Of a stretch of DNA of 64,000 nucleotides, positions 30,101 to 43,700 are shown piece by piece. Position 1 is the first letter of the stretch. Each line of letters opens with the position of its first letter. The notes below the pieces were generated by a model. The model was not told where the DNA came from, searched no databases, and saw only the letters and a program-made list of their open reading frames with translations. The stretch comes from Cladocopium goreaui (taxonomy: Eukaryota; Sar; Dinophyceae; Suessiales; Symbiodiniaceae). Location: positions 1,221,214-1,285,213 of the forward strand of contig CAMXCT020002668.1 of assembly GCA_947184155.2 (NCBI GenBank). The letters run 5' to 3'. The position numbers and the translations under genes were made by a program.

Positions 30101-33100
30101 AAACTTTTTTACCTGGTTGGTGGGAAACGGAGCATGAATGGATTATGATTTTCCATATATTGGGAAGTTCATCATCCCGACTGACGAACTCATATTTTTC
30201 AGAGGGGCTGAAACCACCAACCACATAAAATCCACAATAACTATCATAGTTAACATCATTGTATAACAAATGGAAAATATTTGACATCATTTAGTTAGCA
30301 TCATTGGTAATATAGATATGGTATATAACTATCCCTTGGGCATATTTAAAATTTAATGATGGGGTAAGAATCCCTACTATTGGTCAACATATATTACACA
30401 TAGCCCTTTGGGAATTGTATTACCTGGTTTAATGGGGATTATATATATATATGATTATATGAACTAACCCATAGTAGGAAACCGTTTTCAACCAAGTGGT
30501 ATTTCATTTTATGTAGGGGTGTTTTTAATGGCTCAACTGGGTTGTAGCCTCCATATTGCCAATTTCTTAGGACAAATATGAGTATATAATATTATATAAT
30601 CCCCCTATCAAACATCCCATTTTTATTCCATTGCATTGGCTAATCAGCACTCTTTATGAAACTGGGCTATATCCCATTTGTTTGTCTGGGTCATTTCACA
30701 TGTTTATTACCCACAGATCGTATAGCTCTCACGAATCAAGGATCCTAGTGCTCGTGGTGTGATTTTTCAATCTCTTGCAGTCTACAATGGAACCTGAACA
30801 GATGGGGAAAAGACTATGGGAAATGATGGGAACTTGATCAGCAACTGGGCTTAAGATAGCTAGCTAAGGTGGGTATATATATACATATATATATATTATA
30901 TATATAAATAGATAGCATAGCCTGTCGACATGCCGAGACACGACACATTCAGCTTTTTTTTACATCATGTCAACAATCAGGCTTTGAAGATGTTTGGATT
31001 CATTTCCTGAAATGGAACGTGGCTATCGGCAATCAGTATGGCTATCCTCAAAATAAAAATGCAATTCCCCAGTCAATTCTATTCAATTAGTGATGATTCA
31101 CTTTTGGATTTGTCTTTGTGGTTACGGTCAAGTTGTTGGGAGCCCCATCTTGGAGATGTCATTTCAACATATTTCAACGACAACAAACTCACCAAAATGG
31201 CTTTATCTTTGGATTTGCGAAAAAAAATATGGGTATGTCTGAAAATCCCCCAATTATAGCCATTATAGCCATGGATAATGATCATTAACCATTGGATGTA
31301 GCTATTAGTACACTATTTTCAGACAAAGCCATATGATAGACCAGTGGATTTTATGGCTTGTCGACAGAAAAAAAACGGGTATCTTTTATCTCAAATCCAA
31401 TGCTTCATCAGCCGTGTCCTTTGTAGATTTGCCATTTTTATTGAGGCAAATCACATAAAATTGCAATTTATTGGGACAAACTCCATATATCACATTGTTG
31501 GTCATACTCATTGATCCCAGTCGACATACTTTGGATGGGCCAGCGAAATCCGAAAACCACCTTGAATGGTTGGAACCCTATGAATTATTGGATTTCTACC
31601 ACATATCTCTTGTATTTGCTGTGGCTTCGTAGTTTATAAACAGCTTGGAATTTTATAAAACATACTTTATTAGTTTATAAACTATATATACATTATTGTA
31701 TATCTATACACATATTATATATGATGTGTATATATATATATATATATATCATATATGCCCATATGTTCAGTATCTAAACCCAGTGGTTTTTTGTCGCTCC
31801 AAGTTGGATCACAGCTCCCCGAGGACATGGTCCTCTTGCTGGCGCAGCAAGCGAAAGCAGCACGGGAGGCCTCGAAGAACAAGGCCGGAGCCGGGACACT
31901 AAAATAGCTGGTTAATAGATGGCCCCCCAGTGATGTTAGTTGGTTTATAAGCCCCAGTAACTATACCATAAACCATAGTTATTGGAGTTATAAATAGCTG
32001 GTTACCCTCTGGTAAACTAACATAGCCATGGTATAGATGGCCCATAGAAATAGATGGTTTACGTATTAATAGCATGGTGATTTTCCATGGCTATGTTAGT
32101 CGTAACCAGATGGTAATAGATGTTGATTCCCCTAAATAATGGCAATTTTCACGAAACAACAATCTATTAACTATCTATTAACAGCTGAATGGTTACATCT
32201 ATGGGTTAATAGCTCATGGTTAATAGGGCTGACTGTTAAGTATTACTGAAACACTAATTATATGGAAATAGATGAAAATGACTATGAGTCAAAACCCTGG
32301 GACCCTACCCTGTGGTGAAATAGCCGGTAGAGCTGAATGGCGATTCCCCTAAATAATGGTAATTTTCATAGGTTTTGACCCATCCCTTGTTATATCAGAA
32401 TATGTCTGAATGGTTTTCAATGAACATCAAGTGCCTTAATGATTCTCAAACTATGGGTTAGATTATTATCTCATGGTCTTGTGATGCTGGGGTCTATTTA
32501 GATTAATGTGATGTTACCTGGTTACCTGAAAAGGTGGAGCATAAAGAAAACTGCTAGATAATGGGTGTTTGTGGGGTATACCAAGACACTGCGACATAGG
32601 ATGTTCGAAGTTTTTGTTCCAATTACTTTACTTCGTGTGATCCCCACCATGACATTTATACATTTTCTTACTGGCAAATCTTCTGGCATTCTATCTGACA
32701 TATCTTCTGACATTCTATTTGACATTCTATCTGGCATATCTTCTGGCATATCTGGCATATCTTCTGGCATATCTGGCATCTTCTGGCATTCTATCTGGCA
32801 TATCTTCTGGCACTCTATCTGACATATCTTCTGGCATTCTATCTGGCATATCTTCTGGCATATATTCTGACATATCTTCTGGCATTCTATCTGACATATC
32901 TTCTGGCATATCTTCTGGCATATCTTCTGGCATATCTTCTGACATATCTATCTGGCATATCTTCTGGCATATTTTCTGGCATTCTATCTGGCAAATCTTC
33001 TGGCATTCTATCTGGCATTCTATCTGGCATATCTTCTGCATATTATCTGGCATTCTATCTGGCATATCTTCTGGCATATCTTCTGGCATATCTTCTGACA

Positions 33101-36100
33101 TTCTTTCTGACATTCTTTCTAACTTTCTTCTGCACATTCTTTGTCCCATATCTTCCTACATGAGGTCCGGCAGGGAACACTTGGCGTGGATACTCGCGGT
33201 TGAGGTCCGGCAGGGAACACTGGGCGTGGATGGTCGTGGTTGAGGTCCGGCAGGGAACACTGGGCGAGGATGGTCGTGGTTGAGGTCCGGCAGGGAACAT
33301 TGGGCGTGGATGGTCGTGGTTGAGGTCCGGCAGGGAACACTGGGCGTGGATGGTCGTGGTTGAGGTCCGGCAGAGAACACTGTGGATCGCGGGTCGCAGT
33401 TGAGCAAGGACGACGAGGACGACGAGGACGACGAGGACGACGAGGAGGACGAGGAGGAGGAGGAGAGGAGGACGAGGCAGGAGGAGGAGGAGAAGGAGGA
33501 GGAGGCAACTGACATAAAATCTAACAACCCTCAGCTGGCAGGTGGGGAAAAATGGAAACTGAAAATTCGTGTTTGGGGATCTTAAATGGATTGTCTAGGT
33601 AGCTGCAGGACTGTATCGATGTAGGACCGTCGGCACTCCTTTCGGATCCTTTCGGACTTGGTGCATGGCTTCCCCATACGGTATGTCAGCAATCATACCA
33701 GATGACAACATCAATCTCGATGTGGTAAAAAAAGAAAGGCGTTGCGAATGAGCTCGGGAACGTGGTAAATTTATGTAAATTTGTCCTTTCCTGAAATGGA
33801 GCTGTGGGGTCTGCATTCCTTGTTTCAGGATGCTCAGGATGGCAAAACTTGGGATGTGTGTCGCCCCTGTAACTATGGTTATAAATAAGTTATTCACTTT
33901 TTGCTGGAACTGCACCCCACTTAAGCGTCCATTGAAGTTATCTCATCTCCAGAACTGCTCGGATTTTCTCGGTCAAATCGCGATTTTGAATCCAAGGATT
34001 CAATCCCTCCTAGCAGGCGACCTGGAAAAATCTACTGGTGGTTCATCATTATCCCCAATCAATTTGCTATTTGGGAGGTAGTTATATATAAAAATCTAAT
34101 ATAATGTTATATTATATATATAAAAAAACAATTCTCAACATTTATCAACCCTTTTCAATCCCAGTACACACATAATGTGTTCCTTGCTTAAAATTGTCAT
34201 TATCAACACATTTTGTTGATTGCTTGGGATTATTTGGGTGATAAAAAATGAATGGAAACCATATGTAGGAACAATAATAATTGATATTATCAACATTGAT
34301 CAACTCTTCATATGATTGGTTTTATCAATAATTATGAAATAATTGGAACAATACTGGTTCCTGGCTGAAAAACCACTCATTTATGGTGTTTTTTGCAGGA
34401 CGAGGACAAGGAAATGGAGGAGATGATTGAACAGCTGAGACAAGAGCTGAAGATGATGCAGTGCCCTGGTAAAAAAAAAAAAAATCTGAGGAAAATATCG
34501 GAAAATGCTGGTTTAATGAGTTTAATGGGATATTAATCCGGATTTCCTGGGATTTCATGGGGAAAATCATCTTTTCATACTGAGTTTAATGGTGAATTTG
34601 AATGGGGATATCGTCAATTTTATGTCACCTGTCGTAGGATATCCTATGGAAGATGGCCATATTCATGGGGTTGGGATCCGAGAGATAGGTACGAATTAGC
34701 TTCCAGTAAACTAATATAGCTATGGAACATGAATGAACATGGTCTGTCTCTAGATGATTTCCCCCAAAAAAACATGATGATTTCCATAGCTACGTTACCA
34801 GAGGGTAGGTGGTTAGGATGTAATTTTGCTGGATTTAAACATGATTTACTTACTGGATGGCTTACAACGGAAAATCCTATCTATTATTAATGGATTATTT
34901 TGATGGGGTACCATCATTTTAGGAAACCTCCATATTTACTGTACTTCAAATAATATTCATAGAATTGGATGATGGGAAAATTTTCAGGAAAGCCCTATAT
35001 TTGATGGTAAAAACCATGGTTTCCTGTAAAATTTCCCTTAAACCAATCCAGTGAAATATGGCATTTGTTTTTAGAGTTTATAGTGAACATTGTCCATCCA
35101 TTCGAATCTGGCTATCTTTTACATCGACATCATTGGCCGACGTCACGAGCAAGATGATGGCTAAAAGAGGATCACCTGCCCATTTATGGACCCCCCCAAA
35201 CGTTTAGGTAAGTTGATTCTGATAGGTAAGTTGATTCTGATTTCAAGTTCAGCCTCCAGGCCTCAAGGTGTATATACATACTGCAATATAAGACACATAC
35301 ATCAATTGAACAGCAGTATGTAATATTATGGTAGACATGTTTATGTCAAAATGTATAAATACACTTATTAACAGTATACATAATTATGGTAAAACTAATC
35401 CAAATGTATGTGTATATACAACATATATACATACAATCACATGTATAAATATACATAATTATACATATAGAAAAATCATGTTTGGGCTTTGTGGTTGCCA
35501 CAAGTTCTATGCCAACACATCGTATCGGTTGGTGATTTTTTTTTTTTGCACGGCGTTTGGGCTAGTCTAGCAACCCGCACGTATATATATATATAGAGAT
35601 AGATATCTAGATATCGATATATCTATATACTATATATCATTATTATTATATTTATCATTATGATTATATTTAATTATAGATTATATATAATTATATATAT
35701 ATATATTTGTCTATACGTCTACCGAATGGTGGTGTTCTCTTTATTTTCAAAACGGGATAATGATCCCCAATGTCTAATTTGTGTCAGAGGGGTTGAAACC
35801 ACCAACCAAATTATAAGTTGGTCTTTGAACCTCATTGATTATAGATATATCTACCACAGGCCATAATCCAATCCCCCTAATATTAGACACACCCTAAATG
35901 GTCCCAAATATGTGGTTTCATCCCGAACAAAATCATGGTTGCTCGGGCGCGTTTGATATTGGGGGAATGGGATTAGTTATAGTTGCTTAGTTTTAAGCCA
36001 GAATATCCGCATTAATCTCCCATTCAATCACCATTCAGTTCAATGATGTTCAACCATGAAATCCGCATGAACCTAGCATTTTCATCATCATTTGTCATGG

Positions 36101-39100
36101 TTACCCTCTGGTAAATTAACAGTTGGACCCTGAACATCACCATAGTGGAAACGAATTTACTGGAGGGTAAACCATGTGAAACTTGACTTAAACCATGGTT
36201 ACAGTACCCTCTGGTAAATTAACTGGAGGGTAAATCCCAATTAAATTTAAATCCTAATGAACCATAATGAACCACCATTTTCCTATGGTTTTCCTATGGT
36301 TAAAGCCATGGTGCACCCTGAAGTTTCAGACATCCAAGGACCGAGATCAATGAAGCGGCCAACACCTCGAATGCAGCGTGTCAAGCCGTCGGACTGCCCG
36401 GTGGTCGAATCGTTTCAACGTTTGTTTTGATTTACCCGGCCTGGTGATGTCAAAATAGATTTTAATGGTGATTTAATGGGGTTTAATGGTGATTTAATGG
36501 GATTTAATGGTGATTTAATTGTGATTTAATGGGATTTAATGGGGTTTAATGGTGATTTAATGGTGATTTAATGGGGTTTAATGGTGATTTAATGGGGTTT
36601 AATGGTGATTTAATGGTGATTTAATGGGATTTAATGGGGTTTAATGGTGATTTAATGGGGTTTAATGAGGTTTAATGGGGTTTAATGGGATATTTTGGAT
36701 ATATAATATATATTAATAGATATACCCTCTGGTAATGACTAACAGTTTGCTATTGAAAATTGCCATTTATAGTGAGTTGTCCCATTAAAAATGGTGGATC
36801 TTTCCATAGTTATGTAAACGTTTACCAGAGGGTATTCTTCTGGGTGTGTCTGAAAATAAGGTTTTGTGTGGGTAAAACAATGTCATGAACCATCCCCCAA
36901 TCATCACCATTTTGATAGGTGGTATGGTTACCATTCCCAGTCATGGGTGGTTTCGTATTGTTTTACCCACCTCATATCCCCAAGTATGGTCATTTCATAG
37001 GGAAACTGATCTTTTTTTTATGGAATGGGGTACACTTAATTTTTAGACAAACCCATGTTGGTCATTCATGTTTAATGATTTAATCAGTCACTATGTGTTT
37101 TTTATATTATTTAGATTGGTATACCATACTTTGACCATCACACATGAATGAATATTATATAATATATATATAGTATAGATATTCATCACAAATTATAGAT
37201 AATCATAGGCAATCATAGAGAATATTAGTGGATCCTGGATTTGTTCTGCGACTGCTCACTGAGTTTTTCCGGAACCTGCCGATTTGAGCCAAACGTTTTG
37301 TTTTGATGTTGTGCAAATGTCATGTCTCTTAGATTTAAGTGTTAGATGAGTTAGATGATATAACATGATATAACCTGGTTGGTGGTTTGGAACATTTTTT
37401 CCCATATATTCGGAATAGCAACCCCGACTGACTTTCATATGTTTCAGAGGGGTTGAAGCCACCAACCAGTAACTGTTGTTTTGGTGTATAGAGCTATGTT
37501 CAATCCATTTTATGGCTCGACGCGTGTGGACATGTCATGACTAGCTCAGAATAAATCTCATAAAGTGGTTGACACGAGGCTTAAAGAGCTTATGCTCTTT
37601 GGGTTGGTTTCAGGGAACATCTACAGGAAACCATGATTTATAGCAGCAAATTACTGGGTCCCCATGGTGATCCTGCAATTGTATCAATCGTTACTGTAGG
37701 TGGTTTCAAAGGGTGTCTCATTGTGTTTGACGATAGTATGGTGTTTGATAATATAACCATTCGTATCTATTCTTATCATTCTTGATACGATAGTTCTATT
37801 CCTGAGAATAGGACTACGACTGCGAGTGTATTATACTTATTCATCATAGTTCATAAGTATTTGGTTTGTGTTTTGAAACATGTTTTTTTTCTCCATATAT
37901 TGGGATAATAATCCCAACTGACTTTCATATGTTTCAGAGGAGTTGAAACCACCAACCAGTTGTAATCCTTAACATTATGTTGTCATTTCCTATTTTCATA
38001 CCTGCTGTGATGATTCGTTTTGGATTTTCATGGTGGCCGTGACACAGGCCTATGATAACCTCACCGTGGGTTGCCCATTCTACGAAAACGACACGCTCTT
38101 TCTGCCCGAAGGTGCGGAGGGTCGTTGTAGAAAAGTCGTGGCAGATGATAAGCCATATAATTATGCAGGTTTCCTAAAATGGGGGGTACCCCAAAAATGG
38201 ATGATTTGGGAGTACCCCCATTGTAGGAAACCTCCATAGATGTATAATCCTAGAGTAGATGGAACGTGTTGTTGTTTTTAGACCAAGATGCTGCCTATGT
38301 AAAATGTGTTTTTATGAAAACTTCCATGTTCTATCAACTTTAGGATGATTATGTATACAAGTGGGTTTCATCCAAGTTATGAATGGGTCATACCAGTCAG
38401 GAAATAGTCAAGTTATAACTGAGTGGGGTTTCCATACTTGATCTACAGATGAACAAACCGTGTATGGTTGTGAAACTTGTACGATCCCAGCATTCGGAAA
38501 GCTTTGACAATTACCCCTCCTGTGCCGTGTGCCATGAAAATTGGCGACGCACTCAACAGCCTGAAATTGCGCAGGTGAAGACATTGAACACAGGTACCCT
38601 CTGCTTATTTAACATAGCCATGGAAAATGGCCCATTTATAGATGGTTTACCTATAAAAAATGGTGATTTTCCATGGCTATGTTAAATAACCAGATGGTAT
38701 ATCGGCAGTTACCTTACCCCCAGTTTGACCAGTGCCCAAATGGTGCAGTTTCGGAACGAGGGTCGGCAAGTTAAGATCAGAATGGTCCTGGAGGAGACTC
38801 CATACTTGGAGGCACGCATTAAATGCTGTGTAAATGGCTTAGACACTGGGTATGCAATTGGTTAAAACCCATTTACTTTACGAACTAGTCAACTAATCCA
38901 ATAGCCCATCTAAGTACAGTCTTGCATTGGCCTCCAAGCAAATGGAAGATTGTGTTTGGTTCAGTTTCCAAACCAGAAGTGGTTATGATCTCTATACAAT
39001 TGATTTTGCTTTTTCACTTGCAAACGAGTCCGAAAAACCGTGGTGATGATCCACTTTCTTGAGTTACTTGGGGCGTCACGGAGATCTTGTTCGATTGCAC

Positions 39101-40644
39101 AAACAACCGCAACTTCCGGCTTTTCGTGGCCGGCTCAGAGCTAGAAATCCATGAAATCCATGAAAACCCTGGGACCGCAACTGTGTAACTCTTCCATGAA
39201 GGGCCTGGAAAGTCTCCAAAAACGACCAAAAACAAGATCAATTCCAACTCAGCAAAATATGTGTCTCTAGTTTATTTTTGGGCAGAATTCCATGCCAAAC
39301 AATAGCAGTTTCACATAGCATTTTCACATCATAAACAAACAGCCCAACAGCCCAGAGCCTGTCCCGTCGACCTTTGCGAAAGTCGTGTATCGTCGCCATG
39401 GCCCAAATGATGCAAAACAACGACCTGGGTGCACTCCTTCAGTGACTTGGACATTGCGAATGGCTCAAGCGGAAACATTTTCCGGTTGAGGTTGTTTCAA
39501 ATATGATGAACATACAGAATGACAAATGGTGATTTGACTATCAAAAATTATGAACATGTTGATTTGACCATCAAACATAGGTGGACATGTTAGATTCAAC
39601 ACTCAAGAATGGTGAACAATTTAAATTTAACCATGAAACATGGGGATTTTAACATATAATAATTAATTCTGAACTGGTTGTTGGTGGGTTCATTTGGCTT
39701 TTTTTTTTAATATAATGTTCAACCGCATAGACATGGGATGATGACCCCCGATAAGTAGCATAGTTTCCGAGAGGGATGGCTTTCATCAAAAAGAAGGAAA
39801 CTTGTTGGTGGTTTGGAGCATTTTTTTTTTTTCAATATATTGTTTTTTTTCCCAACTGACTAATATGTTTCAGAGGGGTTGAAACCACCAACGAGGAAAT
39901 GTAAGGGAACCGTGTGATTTGTCGTGAGATGTCGTAAATGATCATGTGGCCGCTCATTGTTCTATGAAGGGAAAAACAAACAACATCCGATGAAGGTGAT
40001 CAAGAGCCTACATGCGGAATTCAAAAGAAACATGGGGGATTCAACTAAAGAAAAAATGTGAAATTTACAGATTGAACTGGGCAAAATGTGACCCTGATGA
40101 ATTAAACAAAATCCCTTGCCGCAAAGATGTTAAATTGATTTGAATTGATCCCCTCCCCAAATGAACATCACCAAACCATGGGTAAGATTGGGGGTGTCTT
40201 CATGTGGGTTTCGCAGGGCTGAATACACCAACCAGATATGCCAAAAATGACATGCCGAGAATGTGCCGCCCCCAGGTCCCCCAAGCTATGTTCGTTGGTT
40301 CATGGACCCCAATAAGTATGGATAATTATGGATATATGTACCATTATTGACTATTATTAAAGCAATTGAGCTATTACTTAGCCTTTATCAAACCTCCAAT
40401 CCAACATTATTGAACATTATTAAACCAATTTAGTTATTAGTTAGCCTTTATCAAACCTCCAATCAATTATTATTGAACTAAACTTTATCCATGATGATTC
40501 TTTGCGAATTCTCTCATCTTTGATGGCTAACTATAACCTCATCCCTGGCAGTGCTGGCAGCTGGAAGGGTTTCGTTGAGGCCTTGGGCTTCTCGAGTCTT
40601 GGAGATTTGCTTCAAGCCGCTTGGTGAAGATAAGCGCTTGTAAC

Positions 40645-40677
<33 letters not shown>

Positions 40678-40749
40678 AAATCATCATTTTTAATGGGAAA
40701 ACTCACTATAAATGGCCATTTTCAATAGCTATGTTAAATTACCAGAGTG

Positions 40750-40781
<32 letters not shown>

Positions 40782-43700
40782 AAGTCACTAGTTTAAGAGG
40801 TGAATCATCTATAAATGATCCATTTTCCATAGCTATGTTAGTTTACTGGAGGGTATAACAGAACTGGTTTGTTGATGACATGGTTATTCGTGGGATTCAT
40901 CGAACCCATGGCGAAACAAAATGCACAAAAGAAACCAGAGGGACTGGGGTCAACTACCCCAAGAATGGGTGATGTAATATCTATCATATCCCTATTATTT
41001 ATATATATATACACCTCTATTGGATCTCCCATCATATCTCTATAATACAATTAGATCTCTATTACATCCCATTATTCCCACTTTAACCAGCAACGAATTT
41101 CTATCCTTGCCCAGTCCCTTCCGGTCATCGCCACGGACCAAAAAGGAATGATTCGGAGGAGTCGACACGAGGATTCCTGGCATATTTGATGAAGCTTGGC
41201 TGAGTGAAACGGGTACCTCCACTGGGACGAGAATGGTGATGGTGTTTGTTTTCCATTGTCATTCATGGATATGAATGACACTACGTATGGATGTGGAAAT
41301 TGGAATATATAGTGATTATTGTAATATTATATATATATATATATGCCGTATATATATATATATTATAATATATATATATATATACGGAAATAGGATGATA
41401 TTTGATGGTCGGTGAAGGTTGTTTTTTCCTAGCCAGAATTGAGAAAATATGTAGAACTATACACGAATGCACTATACACCTGGCTGAGGAACAGCTTGTT
41501 TTGCAGGCATCTTAGATTGACCATGCAAATTGACATTCAACAAGCCCAAGGACTGGAGGGCTTGAAAGAGATACAGCATGGATGACTTCGAACATGTCAC
41601 CAAGCAGAAAGGACTTTTGGAAAGGCGATGACTGGGGTTCCAGCAGTTCGATTTCATGATAAAATCTATCTGCATATCATTGGGGTGGAGAGATTCAGCA
41701 ATGGAAACGGTTCCTTTTCTTAACGGACGTGCTCATCAATTTGTAGATCTTACCCTCTGGTAAACATACAAAAAGCTATTGAAAATGGCCATTGATAGTG
41801 GATTTACCCATTAAAAATGGTGATTTTCCATAGTTACGTTAGTTGACCAGAGGGTACCCAGTGGTTCAGGATCCGGCATGCTCCAAAAAACCTTCCACCC
41901 GATGCCTAAGGACCAGCAAGTTGCCGGACGGGACATACATCAACCAGTCACTCGGGAATGGCGTGGTGGGCGTTGCCATGGTCCTGGAAATGCGCTGGTG
42001 AATGCTCAAGATGACCACCAAAAGCACCAAAAGTTGGGGATGGAGTACGCTCCACAGGGGTTGGTAACTGTCCCATTTTGGGAATATTGGACATCACCTT
42101 ATAGTAGCCATTGTAGACCATTATACCTAATGGTTGGGTGATGTTCAATGGGGACATTTAATGACCCATGCTCCAAAAGTCAGGATGTGCTGGCATACAT
42201 CTTGCATTCTCGTCAACTATTTGTTGAACTGTTCCTTCAAACTACCTTCTGGTCATTGTAACCATGGAAGTCATGGGTTATTTTTAGATGATTTACATTG
42301 ATTTGCCTAGTAAACATGGTGAAATCTTCCATAATGTTCACCTCTGATTTATAAACGTGGGGGCCCCTCCCCCCCCCTCTTTGCCCCTAAATAAACTTAA
42401 AGCCACCATCAAACTTGTTTGTATGTATTGGTTTTCAATTACCACAATTTGAAACGACAATATAAATGCAATTTCCAAAGAAAAGGAATCCAACAATTGT
42501 TTTAGTATTGATCTAGTATTCATGTCATGGATTTAGTATTGATTTAGTATTCATGTCATGGATTTAGTATTGATTTAGTATTCATGTCATGGATTTAGTA
42601 TTGATTTAGTATTCATGTCATGGATTTAGTATTGATTTAGTATTCATGTCATGGATTTAGTATTGATTTAGTATTCATGTCATGGATTTAGTATTGATTT
42701 AGTATTCATCTCATGGATTTCGTATTGATTTAGTATTCATTTAGTATTGATTTAGTTTTGATTTAGTTTTGATTTAGTATTCATGTCATGGATCTAGTAT
42801 TGATTTAGTATTCATTTCATGGATTTATTATTGATTTAGTATTCATTTCTTGATCAGCGGGAGGGGGAAGCTCGGTGGCTTTATTCAGGGTCAAACTCTA
42901 ATTAGTGCTAAGGCACCTCATGGGGGGTACCCTTGATGAGTTGATTTGGGATTGATTTTGGATGGGTTTATATAAAGGATTTGAATAGAAAGAGCATCCA
43001 TTATTTTTGAAAATTTGAAGCTATCAAGGTAAGATCTAATGAGCTGGCAGTATGAATTAGTACCTGAAAGCCACCTCAAATAAAGCATGGACAATTTTTT
43101 TCCAGCCCCATCTGGGCAAACCCTGGGTTTAGGGCCAAAAAAAATATAGCTTTATTTAGGGGTCATTTATTATTTAGTTTGGGAGTTTGGTTAGCTTTAT
43201 TCAGGTCAACATCAAACATGTTAAATCACTGGAGGCTATCGGCCAGCAGTTCCGAAACCTGTTGGAACTGACATAGACCCGATCAACCTTGCATCAACCA
43301 TCAACCTCACAAATTGTCTCAGATGGATATGTCCAACCATTAGGTATAAACTGAATGGTATGTCCAATAACATCAACCATCAACCATCAACCATCAACTG
43401 AATGGTATGTCCTTGTCTCAACCTTGCATCAACCATCAACCATCAGCCAATTCGAATGGATATGTCCAGTATTTTCTCCCAATCAAACGCCCACGACTCG
43501 GATGATTCCTTGTCCCAAAATCCGGAGCCAAATCAATGATTCATTGCTTAAATGGTTTTAGTTATGGTTGAATCTGTTATTTCATAAATGGTTCACGAAA
43601 AAAAAACATGAATTGCTTATTCGCGATTATATAAGCAATATAACCATTAATGGCTTATTCGCGATTATATAAGCATTATAACATATTATAGCCATTAATG

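Noticed and set aside
32727-33149. A 140-codon minus-strand open frame repeating MPED, and an overlapping plus-strand frame
   Set aside because: Both are consequences of a 12-bp tandem repeat without stops; no splice sites or non-repeat coding sequence.
33119-33527. Two minus-strand open frames of 120-130 codons, rich in Ser or Pro
   Set aside because: They read the 40-bp minisatellite and the GAC/GAG tract backwards; open only because of the repeat.
38449-38574. Exon frame starting at ATG with CAVCHENWRR, a possible zinc site
   Set aside because: Its phase cannot join the very clear next exon; the overlapping frame MKIGDALNSL can.
42505-42850. CRISPR-like regular repeat
   Set aside because: Units are contiguous 31-bp tandem copies with no spacers, in a eukaryotic context.
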